Shown here: positions 1-7,868 of the stretch, in pieces | How the letters are laid out: each line of letters begins with the position of its first letter | Numbering within the stretch: the first letter of the stretch is position 1 | Translations under genes and position numbers: made by a program | Source of the DNA: Victivallales bacterium | Lineage (GTDB): Bacteria; Verrucomicrobiota; Lentisphaeria; Victivallales; JAUVCU01 | NCBI GenBank assembly: GCA_029934175.1 | Contig: JAOZMT010000013.1 | Coordinates: 1-16,282 of the forward strand | Reading direction: 5' to 3' | Length of the DNA: 16,282 bases | The notes under the pieces: generated by a model | Told to the model about the DNA's origin: nothing | Databases searched by the model: none | What the model saw: the letters and a program-made list of their open reading frames with translations, nothing else

Positions 1-4
1 TCAC

Positions 5-123
5 CCTCGCTAAAGCTCGTGAACGAACTCAACCTAAAGGTTGAACTACAAACTTGTCAAAGAATAAGCTTTAATCCTCGCTTTAACGAGTGTTTATTCT
101 AGACTAGAAATTGAACTATAAAC
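5..123. repeat. Degenerate ~70-bp direct repeat with small palindromes, non-coding
   Basis: This non-coding stretch precedes the first gene. The 7-mer CCTCGCT occurs at 5-11 and 76-82. TTGAACTAcaAAC at 41-53 recurs as TTGAACTAtaAAC at 111-123, so the two halves look like diverged copies offset by 70-71 bp. Inverted repeats are also visible: TCAACC/GGTTGA with a TAAA loop (29-44), AGAATAA/TTATTCT (61-67 and 94-100) enclosing CTCG/CGAG (77-80 and 87-90), and the odd palindrome TTCTAGACTAGAA (97-109). No run of T follows the stems, so this is not an obvious terminator, and I find no convincing -35/-10 pair for the downstream gene. It may be a dispersed intergenic repeat or a structured leader; the function is unknown. 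Confidence 0.45.
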
Positions 124-144
124 AAATAAAAAAAAGGAAATATT

Positions 145-1299
145 ATGAAATATTTATTATTAATTTTAATTACAACGATAGCTTATCAAAATGTAAAAGC
201 ATGCAGTGTTCCTGTATTTAGGTATGCACTTGAAAGATGGGAAGCTAGTTATTACAATGCGGTTATATTTACAGATAAAGAATTATCAAAAGATGATAAA
301 CAATATATAAAAAAAATTAGCGATGAAATACCTATTAATTTATCTATAGACATCTCTAATATAAAAACTGAAAAAGATGAAAATTTGAAAAAGCAATATA
401 TAGAGCATATAAAAAATGTCAAACTCCCTGCAATGCTTCTTTCATACCCCGCTTCTTATAGAGATGCGATAAATCCACCTTTTTGGATAGGAGAATATTC
501 AAAAGAATCTTTAGTTAAAATTGTAGGTTCACCAGCTCGTGAAAAAATAGTGAAAAATATTTTAAAAGGAGATTCGGCAGTTTGGGTAATTATTGAAAGT
601 GGAGATAAAGAAAAGGACAGCAAGTATAAAAAAATATTAGATACCAATTTAAGGAAATTGGAAAAAGAATTAGAGCTTCCTGAAGGAGTTGTGGCAATAG
701 ACTCAGAAGAAGCGCCAATGGACCCTGCTGATAGATTACAAAGTGGAATACCTTTAAAATTAGCTTTTTCTACAGTTTCTATATCTCGCAAAGAATTAAA
801 AGAAGATTTTTTCCTAAAAATGCTACTTGACTTTGAACCATCATTAAAAGGGAAACTAAATGGAACGGTTGCTATTCCTGTTATTGGTCAAGGTAGAGCG
901 GTTTTCCCACTTGCAGATGATGAAATAAATGAAGAAAATATTTATGGTTTATCTGAATATATCACAGGCTCTTGCTCTTGTGAAATTAAAGCACAAAATC
1001 CTGGTATGGATTTGATTTTTGCTATATCTTGGTATGATGTAGTAGATCAAACTATAGGAGATGAAGATATTCCTGTAGAATTAGGTGGATTAAGTGAATT
1101 TCCAACTTTATTAAATCAAACTACAGATAAAAGCTTAGTGATTAAAGAAGGATTAGAGAAGGTTAAAAAAGATAAAATTCAACCAAAAGAAGATATTGAT
1201 AATTTCAAAAAAAATATTATAATTACCATCATTTTGTTGTTATTAGTTGTGTCTATTGTTTCAATAAAAGTGATGAAAAAGAAAGAGGATATTTCATAA
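145..1299 (+). CDS. Secreted, C-terminally membrane-anchored protein of unknown function (CSVPVFRYALERW type)
   Basis: This 384-residue protein has an N-terminal signal sequence (about residues 1-19) followed by Cys20 and the motif CSVPVFRYALERW (20-32). VKAC is a poor lipobox, so a lipoprotein is possible but not shown. A CSC motif lies at 277-279 in a segment reading TGSCSCEIKAQNPGMD, and a single hydrophobic helix at about 358-375 precedes a lysine-rich tail. This predicts a large extracytoplasmic domain tethered in the inner membrane. From memory, proteins with this N-terminus occur in Planctomycetes/Verrucomicrobia-type genomes near ABC transporter genes; no biochemical role is known to me. 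Its stop is 1 bp before the permease start, so it is probably the accessory component of that transporter. The start is supported by an A-rich GGAA ribosome-binding site just upstream. It is recognised as a conserved type, but its function is not assigned. Confidence 0.85.
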   Translation: MKYLLLILITTIAYQNVKACSVPVFRYALERWEASYYNAVIFTDKELSKDDKQYIKKISDEIPINLSIDISNIKTEKDENLKKQYIEHIKNVKLPAMLLSYPASYRDAINPPFWIGEYSKESLVKIVGSPAREKIVKNILKGDSAVWVIIESGDKEKDSKYKKILDTNLRKLEKELELPEGVVAIDSEEAPMDPADRLQSGIPLKLAFSTVSISRKELKEDFFLKMLLDFEPSLKGKLNGTVAIPVIGQGRAVFPLADDEINEENIYGLSEYITGSCSCEIKAQNPGMDLIFAISWYDVVDQTIGDEDIPVELGGLSEFPTLLNQTTDKSLVIKEGLEKVKKDKIQPKEDIDNFKKNIIITIILLLLVVSIVSIKVMKKKEDIS

Positions 1300-1300
1300 A

Positions 1301-2575
1301 ATGCTACATTTAATATTAAAGGAATTATTTTATAGAAAAACAAGCACCTTATTATCATTTATATCAATAGCCTTAGCTGTAACTTGTCTTGTATCTGCTT
1401 TATCGTTACTTGAGGGACATAAAGTTCTAACTGATGATATTTTTCAAAAAGCTAAGACAAAGCAAATTGAAATAATGACTAAAGCAGAAGATAAATATAG
1501 GATAAGCACTAAAGATTTAGGTTTTAATGTATTAATTCTTCCAAAAGCACAAAATTTATCAAATTTTTATGCTGATGACTTTGCTTCAAAATATATGCCA
1601 GAAAAATTTGTTGAGACATTAGCCAATAATAGAATTGTAACAGTTCGACACTTGTTACCTAGTTTAAAACAAAAAATAAACTGGACTGAAATGAAGCAAA
1701 CCATCATTTTAGTTGGAACTCGTGGAGAAGTTCCTGTTATACATAAAAATCCTAAAAAACCACTTCAACAACCTGTAGAAGATGGGCATATCGTTTTAGG
1801 ATTTCAATTAGCGAAAGATTTAAACTTAAAAAAAGATCAAACAGTTACTCTTCTTGGAGAGGAATTCAATATTTCGTTAATACATTCTCCTAGAGGGAAT
1901 AAAGACGACATCACTGCTTGGATCCCATTAGCAGCATCACAAAAAATTCTAAATAAACCAAAGTTAATCAATGCTATTTTGGCTCTTGAATGTAAATGTG
2001 CATGGGCTGATATTGAAAAAGTGAAAAAAGAACTTGAAAAAATATTACCTGAAACACAAATTATTGGCATGGAAAGAAGAAAAGCTAAAACAAGAAAAGA
2101 GATACGCACAACTGCTGAACTATTAACAAAAAACTCTATTAAAGATATTTTGGAAAACAGAAAAAATCAAGAACTAGCATTGCAATCTTTCGCAAATATA
2201 TTAATTCCTTTAGTGATGCTTACTTGTTGTATATGGATTGGATTTCTTGCAATGACTAATGTTCGTGATAGAAAATATGAAATAGGCTTGCTAAAAGCAT
2301 TAGGGCTGTTATCGGAAGATATAATCCTTCTTTTTGTAGGAAAGGCATTCTTATTGGGCTTTATTGGAAGCGTTTTTGGTTTTGTGATTGGTGCATTTGG
2401 AACATCGTTTTTCGGTGGAATAACTATTGACAGCGATATTAATAATGTGGTGTTTAGCGGAAAAACAATATTTCTTATTATTTTTCTAACACCATTTTTA
2501 TCAATACTTGCAAGCTGGATTCCTGCGATTTATGCAGCGAAAGAAGATCCTGCTGAAATTTTAAGAGGAGAATAA
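1301..2575 (+). CDS. FtsX/MacB-type ABC transporter permease
   Basis: This 424-residue protein has one transmembrane helix near the N-terminus (about 16-36), a long extracytoplasmic domain (about 40-295), and three C-terminal helices (about 300-320, 342-370, 388-412). That is the topology of the MacB/LolC/FtsX permease family. The segment VRDRKYEIGLLKALGL (321-336) is the typical FtsX-domain coupling region that contacts the ATPase. The periplasmic domain carries a CKC motif (231-233) in the context ALECKCAWAD, echoing the CSC motif of the preceding secreted protein. Such transporters usually drive mechanotransmission, lipoprotein release or efflux rather than classic import; the substrate cannot be read from the sequence. 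Both neighbouring genes are 1 bp away, which implies translational coupling and a stoichiometric complex with the ATPase. The family is certain; the specific role is unknown. Confidence 0.9.
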   Translation: MLHLILKELFYRKTSTLLSFISIALAVTCLVSALSLLEGHKVLTDDIFQKAKTKQIEIMTKAEDKYRISTKDLGFNVLILPKAQNLSNFYADDFASKYMPEKFVETLANNRIVTVRHLLPSLKQKINWTEMKQTIILVGTRGEVPVIHKNPKKPLQQPVEDGHIVLGFQLAKDLNLKKDQTVTLLGEEFNISLIHSPRGNKDDITAWIPLAASQKILNKPKLINAILALECKCAWADIEKVKKELEKILPETQIIGMERRKAKTRKEIRTTAELLTKNSIKDILENRKNQELALQSFANILIPLVMLTCCIWIGFLAMTNVRDRKYEIGLLKALGLLSEDIILLFVGKAFLLGFIGSVFGFVIGAFGTSFFGGITIDSDINNVVFSGKTIFLIIFLTPFLSILASWIPAIYAAKEDPAEILRGE

Positions 2576-2576
2576 C

Positions 2577-3233
2577 ATGTCTATTATTATAAAAAATTTA
2601 AAAAAATATTATCCCACAAAGAAAAATTTAGTTAAGGCAGTAGATGACATTAGTTTCGATGTGAAACCTGGCGATTTTTTAGCAATTCATGGTGCAAGTG
2701 GATGTGGAAAATCAACTTTGCTACTTATGCTAGGCGGACTACTTCACCCTACAGGAGGAACAGTCGATATAAAAGATGTAAATCCATATAAGTTATCAAA
2801 TAAGGCTTGTGCAGCATTCCGAACAGAAAACATAGGATTTGTCTTTCAACAATTTCATTTGATACCATATTTGGATATTCGAGATAATATTATGGTTCCA
2901 GCATTAGCGTCATATATTGAAGATTTGAATATGAAAGTAGATGAGTCATTAGAAAAATTTAATTTGTTAGAGCGCGCACACCATAAACCATCAACATTGA
3001 GTATTGGAGAGCAACAAAGAGTTGCTATGGCGAGAGCTTTAATTAATTCTCCAAAGATTATATTAGCTGATGAGCCTACTGGTAATTTAGACCCTGATAA
3101 TTCTGAAATTGTCTTAAATACTTTCAAAGAATTTGCTAATCAAGGTGGAATTGTCATAATGGTTACGCATGAAAAATCTGCGATTAATGCAGCTTTTAGC
3201 AATATTGCTCTTGATAAAGGAAAACTTAAGTAA
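2577..3233 (+). CDS. ABC transporter ATPase (MacB/LolD class)
   Basis: This 218-residue stand-alone nucleotide-binding subunit is of normal length for the LolD/MacB-like class. Visible motifs are Walker A GASGCGKS (39-46), Q-loop Gln91/92 in FVFQQFHLIP, signature LSIGEQQR (141-148), Walker B IILADEP (161-167) followed by TGNLD, and the H-loop His198 in VTHE. The signature reads LSIGE rather than the usual LSGGQ; the catalytic lysine, aspartate, glutamate and histidine are all present, so it should hydrolyse ATP. It is the cytoplasmic motor for the permease encoded 1 bp upstream. Its stop codon overlaps the start of the next gene in TAATG, placing the exported TPR protein in the same transcript. 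Confidence 0.92.
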   Translation: MSIIIKNLKKYYPTKKNLVKAVDDISFDVKPGDFLAIHGASGCGKSTLLLMLGGLLHPTGGTVDIKDVNPYKLSNKACAAFRTENIGFVFQQFHLIPYLDIRDNIMVPALASYIEDLNMKVDESLEKFNLLERAHHKPSTLSIGEQQRVAMARALINSPKIILADEPTGNLDPDNSEIVLNTFKEFANQGGIVIMVTHEKSAINAAFSNIALDKGKLK

Positions 3234-5686
3234 TGAAATTTATAATTGTCTTTTTTTCTGCATATATCGCATTTTCTACATTAGCACAAGATGCTTCACA
3301 AATATTTTTTGAGAAAAAATTAGGAGAACAAGCTTTTGCATCGGAAGATTATGATAGTGCGATTCATTATTATAAAAATTTTATAGCAAATTCTAAAGAT
3401 AATATTGAAAGAATTAAAGTATCAAAAAGGATTATAGAAATTCTGCTCCTTCAAAAGGATATAAAGGAAGCACAACTTCAATTAAACAAGGTAAAAAATC
3501 AACTTGATAATATTGAAATTAAATTTTTTACAGCGGAAATACACCGAGTTTCCCAAAATTATAATAAAGCTATTATAATATATAATGAAGTAAAATCTCA
3601 AACAACTGGTCCACTTGCATCTAAAGCTTTAGCAGGGATTGCTTTTTCTTATATAAAACAAAAAAATTGGACTCAAGCAATAATATCTTATTCAATTTTA
3701 GAAAATACTTCAAAGCAATACAAAGCTTTTGCAACTCGTCAAAAAATTTATGCAATGATTAAAGCTGATAATATTAAAAATGCAAATATGTGTTTAACAA
3801 ATATATCGCAAAATATTAGAAATAAATATAGCCAAGATTTTGACATTTTTAAAATAATTGTTTTATTGAATCAAAAAAAATTAAAAGAATCTGATAATCT
3901 ATATAATAAAATTTTGCATAATTCGCAAAAAGAGAAGGGGCAACTGATATCTTGGTGCAGTGAAGTGTATGCAGATACTCTTTTACAAGATTTAGATACA
4001 AAGAAAAAGAATCTAGAAAAAATCGAACTATTATATAAAAAGAGCATTCAAACAAGTGTAAAAGAGCGAGAAAATCAACGACTAACTTATAAATTAATCA
4101 ATGTTTATATTAATAATAATCTTAATAACAAAGCAATTGATGCAATAAAGCATTTTATCAAATCATATTCAAAAAACAAAGAGATCATCTATCTAAAAAT
4201 GCAACTAGCTAGGTTATATGCAAAAAATCATAATATAGAACTTGCATATAAAGCATATAAAAATCTACTGGCCATAGAGAATTTGGCTATAGTTATAAAA
4301 TTTGAGGTATCAAAAGAATTAGGTAATTTATATGCGACAAATAAACAATATAAAGATGCTATTAATGCCTTTTACTATATTATAAAAAACTCGAAAAAAG
4401 ATGCTTTAAAAGATAGAGATTTTGCTTATCTTTCAATCGCACGATTATATAACTTAGATAAAAATACAGAAAAATCACTGAACAATTTAGATAATATAAT
4501 AAACAATACTGTAGAATCTTTAACTTTAAAGATTGCTCTTCTCAAACAATTAAAACAAAATCAAATGATTATTGATACTGCCAATATATTTTTAAGAGAA
4601 TTTCCGACAAGTCATTCTACAGATGAAATCCTATATGAAAAAGCTAATGCATTACTAAATACAGGAAAAGATAGAGAAGGATTAAGTATGTTCTTAAATA
4701 TATCACAAAAATATTCAAAAAAACCAACTGCCCCAAAAGCATTGTTTAATGCTGGGAAAATATATTTCAATCTTAACAATTATTATAAAACTATTTCAAC
4801 ATATCAAGATTTTTCTCGTAAATATCCAACTCATATTTTAGTCCCTAATGCATTATATAAAATTAGTCATGCTTATTTTATGTTAGATGATACTGCGAAT
4901 GCTATTAAAGCAGCTGAAAAATTATATCAACGATTCCCTAAAAGTGAATACGGCAAAAATATATATTTTTGGTTAGCTGAGTATTACTCAAATATTGGGC
5001 AAAGTGAGGAGGCTTTAAATATTTTAGATAAAATGATGAAAATTTATAGTGATGAAGAAACTAAAAGTTTAATTTTATTAAAAAAAGCACAGTTATTATT
5101 CCTTATAAATAAAGTAGATGAATCTATTGCGATTATAGATGAAATTGAACAAAAGTTTCCTAATACTTTAAATATTGTAAAGTCATTTATATTAAAAGGG
5201 AATATTTTTTCTCAACAGGGATTTTATGAAAAGGCTCTTAAATCATATAAGAATGCTTCTAAAAAAGCTAAGAATGTCAGGGATAAGTATAATATTTTGG
5301 TTTATATAGGAGATATGCAATACTCTTTGGGAACCCGTGATAATAATGAAGATTTTCTTAATAAGGCAATTATGTCTTACCAAATGATTGTAAAGCTTAA
5401 ACCAACTACAGAAAAATTAAAAGATAAAATATATTACAGATTAGGAGTTGCAAATGAGAAAAAAAATGATATAGTAACTGCCTTAACAGAATATAACAGA
5501 GTAATTTATTTATACCCTATATATAAAGAACAAGGAATGTTACCTAGTAAAGTTTGGTTTGTTAAATCATTACAAGCTGTAATTAGGATAAACCAAGGGA
5601 TTGCAACAGTAAAAAGTAAAAAACTTGCTAATAAGGCATTAGAAAAGCTTAAAAAAGTTAATAAGAACTTTGCAAAAGGTTTTTAA
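3233..5686 (+). CDS. Large exported tetratricopeptide-repeat protein
   Basis: This 817-residue protein begins with a signal peptide (MKFIIVFFSAYIAFSTLAQ, cleavage near residue 18). The rest is almost wholly alpha-helical, Lys/Asn/Ile/Tyr-rich, with many TPR-like units of about 34-38 residues. Examples are the A-x-E-D-Y-D-S-A-I-x-Y-Y unit near residue 36 and repeats ending in segments such as RFPKSEYGKNIYFWLAEYY, with a last unit ending about 50 residues before the C-terminus. The architecture resembles periplasmic TPR scaffolds such as CpoB/YbgF and BamD-like proteins, but the length and repeat number exceed both and no specific ortholog is recognised. It probably acts as a protein-protein scaffold in the periplasm or at the outer membrane. 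The ATG overlaps the preceding ATPase stop by one base, which fixes the start. It may be a partner of the ABC system, but this is inferred from position only. Confidence 0.85.
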   Translation: MKFIIVFFSAYIAFSTLAQDASQIFFEKKLGEQAFASEDYDSAIHYYKNFIANSKDNIERIKVSKRIIEILLLQKDIKEAQLQLNKVKNQLDNIEIKFFTAEIHRVSQNYNKAIIIYNEVKSQTTGPLASKALAGIAFSYIKQKNWTQAIISYSILENTSKQYKAFATRQKIYAMIKADNIKNANMCLTNISQNIRNKYSQDFDIFKIIVLLNQKKLKESDNLYNKILHNSQKEKGQLISWCSEVYADTLLQDLDTKKKNLEKIELLYKKSIQTSVKERENQRLTYKLINVYINNNLNNKAIDAIKHFIKSYSKNKEIIYLKMQLARLYAKNHNIELAYKAYKNLLAIENLAIVIKFEVSKELGNLYATNKQYKDAINAFYYIIKNSKKDALKDRDFAYLSIARLYNLDKNTEKSLNNLDNIINNTVESLTLKIALLKQLKQNQMIIDTANIFLREFPTSHSTDEILYEKANALLNTGKDREGLSMFLNISQKYSKKPTAPKALFNAGKIYFNLNNYYKTISTYQDFSRKYPTHILVPNALYKISHAYFMLDDTANAIKAAEKLYQRFPKSEYGKNIYFWLAEYYSNIGQSEEALNILDKMMKIYSDEETKSLILLKKAQLLFLINKVDESIAIIDEIEQKFPNTLNIVKSFILKGNIFSQQGFYEKALKSYKNASKKAKNVRDKYNILVYIGDMQYSLGTRDNNEDFLNKAIMSYQMIVKLKPTTEKLKDKIYYRLGVANEKKNDIVTALTEYNRVIYLYPIYKEQGMLPSKVWFVKSLQAVIRINQGIATVKSKKLANKALEKLKKVNKNFAKGF

Positions 5687-5707
5687 ATAATAAATAAGGA
5701 GAAATAT

Positions 5708-6352
5708 ATGTTAGGTTTTAAGAAAAATCAGAAATTAAATTTAAAATTAGAGGAATACTTAGAAGTTGCAAAAGATACTTTTTTTACTTATTGCAATGCT
5801 TATGAGTATTTACTTAATAACTCTATAGATGAACATTTTTCTATTCTAGTAGAAAAGGTAAGTAAATTGGAATCTAATGCTGATGATATACGCAGAGAAA
5901 TTGAATTTGTGATGTATGAGCAATCTTTAATGCCAGAAACAAGAGGGGCATTATTAAATATCATTGAAATGATTGATAAAATTCCAAATAGGGCTGAACA
6001 TTCATTAAACCTTTTTACTATTCAAAGAATCGAATTAAAGAATGAAATCAAAGAAGATGCAAAGGAAATGTTAATAATTTCAAAAGAATCATTCATAGAT
6101 ACAATAGAAGCAACCTTGGACTGTTTTGGGAAAATGGAAAATATAGAAGCATTAAATACTAAAATTGATAATAATGAAAGTATTGGTGATAAATTAGAAA
6201 GAAAAATGCTAAGAACAATATTTAGTTTGGAATGCGATTTATCTGAAAAAATAATACAAAAAGAGATGATTGTCAAGCTAGCAGGATTTTGCGATTTATG
6301 CGAAAGTGTGATGGATTTGATTGTTATTTGTAGTGTAAAGCGAAAAATATAA
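5708..6352 (+). CDS. DUF47 / PhoU-like regulator of phosphate permease
   Basis: This 214-residue, wholly helical, charged cytoplasmic protein matches the DUF47 (PhoU-like) family in length and pattern. It shows successive amphipathic helices, a central RREIEFVMYEQSLMPETRG segment (about residues 60-79) typical of the family, and a final helix with CDLCESVMDLIVIC. DUF47 proteins are three-helix-bundle relatives of PhoU encoded next to PiT permeases and thought to modulate phosphate uptake, often with metal binding through acidic residues. Here the PiT gene follows 3 bp downstream, which strongly supports the assignment. An AGGAG ribosome-binding site lies at the right distance before ATG 5708. 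The gap to the upstream TPR gene is 21 bp with no evident terminator, so it is probably in the same operon. Confidence 0.88.
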   Translation: MLGFKKNQKLNLKLEEYLEVAKDTFFTYCNAYEYLLNNSIDEHFSILVEKVSKLESNADDIRREIEFVMYEQSLMPETRGALLNIIEMIDKIPNRAEHSLNLFTIQRIELKNEIKEDAKEMLIISKESFIDTIEATLDCFGKMENIEALNTKIDNNESIGDKLERKMLRTIFSLECDLSEKIIQKEMIVKLAGFCDLCESVMDLIVICSVKRKI

Positions 6353-6355
6353 AAG

Positions 6356-7357
6356 ATGTTTTCATATTTGCAATATTTAGGTGGAGCATTTTTAGGATGG
6401 AGCTTGGGAGCTAATGACTCTGCAAATGTTTTTGGAACAGCAGTTACCTCTCGAATGGTTAGTTATCGACTTGCTATTTTTTTAACAGCTATTTTTGTTA
6501 TTATAGGAGCTTTACTGCAAGGGGAAGCAGGAATAAGATGCTATGCTGAAGACTTAAAGGCTAAGCAAAATACAGAGGGAATGTCAAAAACTGAATTAAC
6601 AGAAATTAAAAACAGAGCCGTAAAAGCTGCAATGATTATTTCATTTGCTGCAGCAGTTACAGTTACAATAATGACAATTATGAAAATTCCTGTATCTACA
6701 TCCCAAGCAGCAGCAGGATCAATAATTGGAGTTGGAATGATGCAGGATTCTGTAAATTGGAGCAAGTTTATAAAGGTTATTATATGTTGGATAGGAACTC
6801 CAATAGGAGGTGCTATTTTCACAATATTTTTCTATTTTCTTTTTAAATGGATTTTTAAAAAATTAAAACTCTCTGTTTTTCATTATGATCCTATAATATC
6901 AATTTTATTAATAGTGTGTGGTTGCTATGGAGCCTATGCTCTAGGAGCAAATAATGTTGCAAATGTAACAGGAGTTTTTGTTGGAGCAGGTATGCTAACT
7001 GTGCGAGAAGCATCAATTTTTGGAGGTATTACTATTGCGATTGGTGCATTAACTTATAGCAAACCAGTGATGATGACTGTCGGTAAAGGAATTGTAAAAT
7101 TAGATTCCTTTGTTGCCTTTATTTGTGTATTGTCACATGCAGTAACAGTCCATATTTTTGCAATTATTGGAGTCCCTGTTTCAACTTCACAAGCAATAGT
7201 AGGTGCTATTTTGGGATTAGCATTAATAAAGGGAGGTCATATTGTAAATTATAAAATTCTAACAAAAGTAAGTTTAGGATGGATAGCAACACCATTTATA
7301 GCAGCATTACTTGGAGCTACAATATATTTTCTTGACCATCTCAAATACATTGACTAA
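6356..7357 (+). CDS. PiT-family inorganic phosphate permease
   Basis: This 333-residue integral membrane protein is a low-affinity phosphate (or metal-phosphate) symporter. It shows the internal duplication characteristic of PiT carriers: GANDSANVFGTAV (18-30) and GANNVANVTGVFV (197-209), each followed by PVSTSQA (112-118 and again near residue 276). About ten hydrophobic segments are visible, and the length is at the compact end for the family. The second signature has Asn in place of the usual Asp (GANN for GAND), so the two halves are asymmetric. Coupling ion (H+ or Na+) cannot be read from sequence; Na+ is plausible given the sodium-pumping decarboxylase nearby. It follows the DUF47 gene by 3 bp, the standard regulator-transporter pair. 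Confidence 0.92.
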   Translation: MFSYLQYLGGAFLGWSLGANDSANVFGTAVTSRMVSYRLAIFLTAIFVIIGALLQGEAGIRCYAEDLKAKQNTEGMSKTELTEIKNRAVKAAMIISFAAAVTVTIMTIMKIPVSTSQAAAGSIIGVGMMQDSVNWSKFIKVIICWIGTPIGGAIFTIFFYFLFKWIFKKLKLSVFHYDPIISILLIVCGCYGAYALGANNVANVTGVFVGAGMLTVREASIFGGITIAIGALTYSKPVMMTVGKGIVKLDSFVAFICVLSHAVTVHIFAIIGVPVSTSQAIVGAILGLALIKGGHIVNYKILTKVSLGWIATPFIAALLGATIYFLDHLKYID

Positions 7358-7390
7358 GTTGAATTTTATGAGTTCTTAATTTTTTCAACT
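7357..7390. other. Inverted repeat at converging gene ends
   Basis: AGTTGAA (7357-7363) and TTCAACT (7384-7390) form a perfect 7-bp inverted repeat around a 20-base loop. It covers the last base of the phosphate permease stop, the 8-bp intergenic gap and the last codons of the opposing adenylyltransferase gene. Neither strand has a clear U-run after the stem, so it is at best a weak bidirectional termination structure. Confidence 0.3.
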
Positions 7391-7866
7391 ATATTACTTG
7401 TTGAAAATCCTTTTATAAATGGAAGAAATTGAATATCTGCATTAACCGCAAGCAAAGCCTCTTTTTCTTCCTTATTAATTGTATCAATTGTATAATCTCC
7501 ACCTTTTATATAAATATCTGGCTTTATACTAGAAAATAAATCAGTGCATTGTGGCGTTGAAAATAAAACGATACTATCTACGCATTTTAAACTAGCCAAC
7601 ATATATGCTCTACTATACTCATCTACGATTGGTCTAGTTGGCCCTTTTAAATCTTGAACAGATTTATCGGAGTTAAGAAGAATAAGAAATGCATCTCCAT
7701 GATTTCTAGCATTCATTAAATATTCTGAATGTCCTCGATGCAAAATATCAAAACAGCCATTTGTAACAACTAATTTTTTACCATTTATTTTCAGTTTATT
7801 TCGCCATTTAATAGCATCTGATAATGACATAATTAATTCTGATGGATTTTGTATTGTTGATGGCAT
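7366..7866 (-). CDS. rfaE2: Stand-alone D-glycero-beta-D-manno-heptose 1-phosphate adenylyltransferase (RfaE2/HldE C-domain)
   Basis: This 166-residue nucleotidyltransferase of the cytidylyltransferase-like fold transfers AMP from ATP to heptose 1-phosphate, giving ADP-heptose for the LPS inner core. Motifs are TNGCFDILHRGH (35-46, with the HxGH active site at 43-46), KGGDY (121-125) and the C-terminal GFSTSNIVEKI (153-163), equivalent to the usual GYSTT-x-II-E-KI end. Only the transferase half of HldE is present, so the kinase half (RfaE1) must be encoded elsewhere. It lies 2 bp after an LpxT-like lipid A enzyme, which supports a role in LPS assembly. Related glycerol-3-phosphate or FAD-type cytidylyltransferases share HxGH, but the KGGDY and GFST motifs favour the heptose enzyme. 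Confidence 0.88.
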   Translation of the reverse strand: MPSTIQNPSELIMSLSDAIKWRNKLKINGKKLVVTNGCFDILHRGHSEYLMNARNHGDAFLILLNSDKSVQDLKGPTRPIVDEYSRAYMLASLKCVDSIVLFSTPQCTDLFSSIKPDIYIKGGDYTIDTINKEEKEALLAVNADIQFLPFIKGFSTSNIVEKIKNS

Positions 7867-7868
7867 TA

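Noticed and set aside
1..144. A tRNA or terminator in the left-edge structured region
   Set aside because: The stems do not fit a cloverleaf, no T-loop GTTCRA/CCA arrangement is present, and no U-run follows any stem.
456..791. 111-codon open frame antisense to the first secreted protein gene
   Set aside because: Ser/Phe/Ile-rich product with no domain, and it lies wholly within a well-supported gene on the other strand.
3886..3893. A-run in the TPR gene as programmed slippage site
   Set aside because: The frame is intact on both sides and A-runs are common in this AT-rich coding sequence.
5666..5684. AACTTT-GC-AAAAGGTT followed by T residues, as a terminator after the TPR gene
   Set aside because: The loop would be about two bases and the stem is imperfect and A/U-only apart from one or two pairs; DUF47 follows directly, so no credible terminator.
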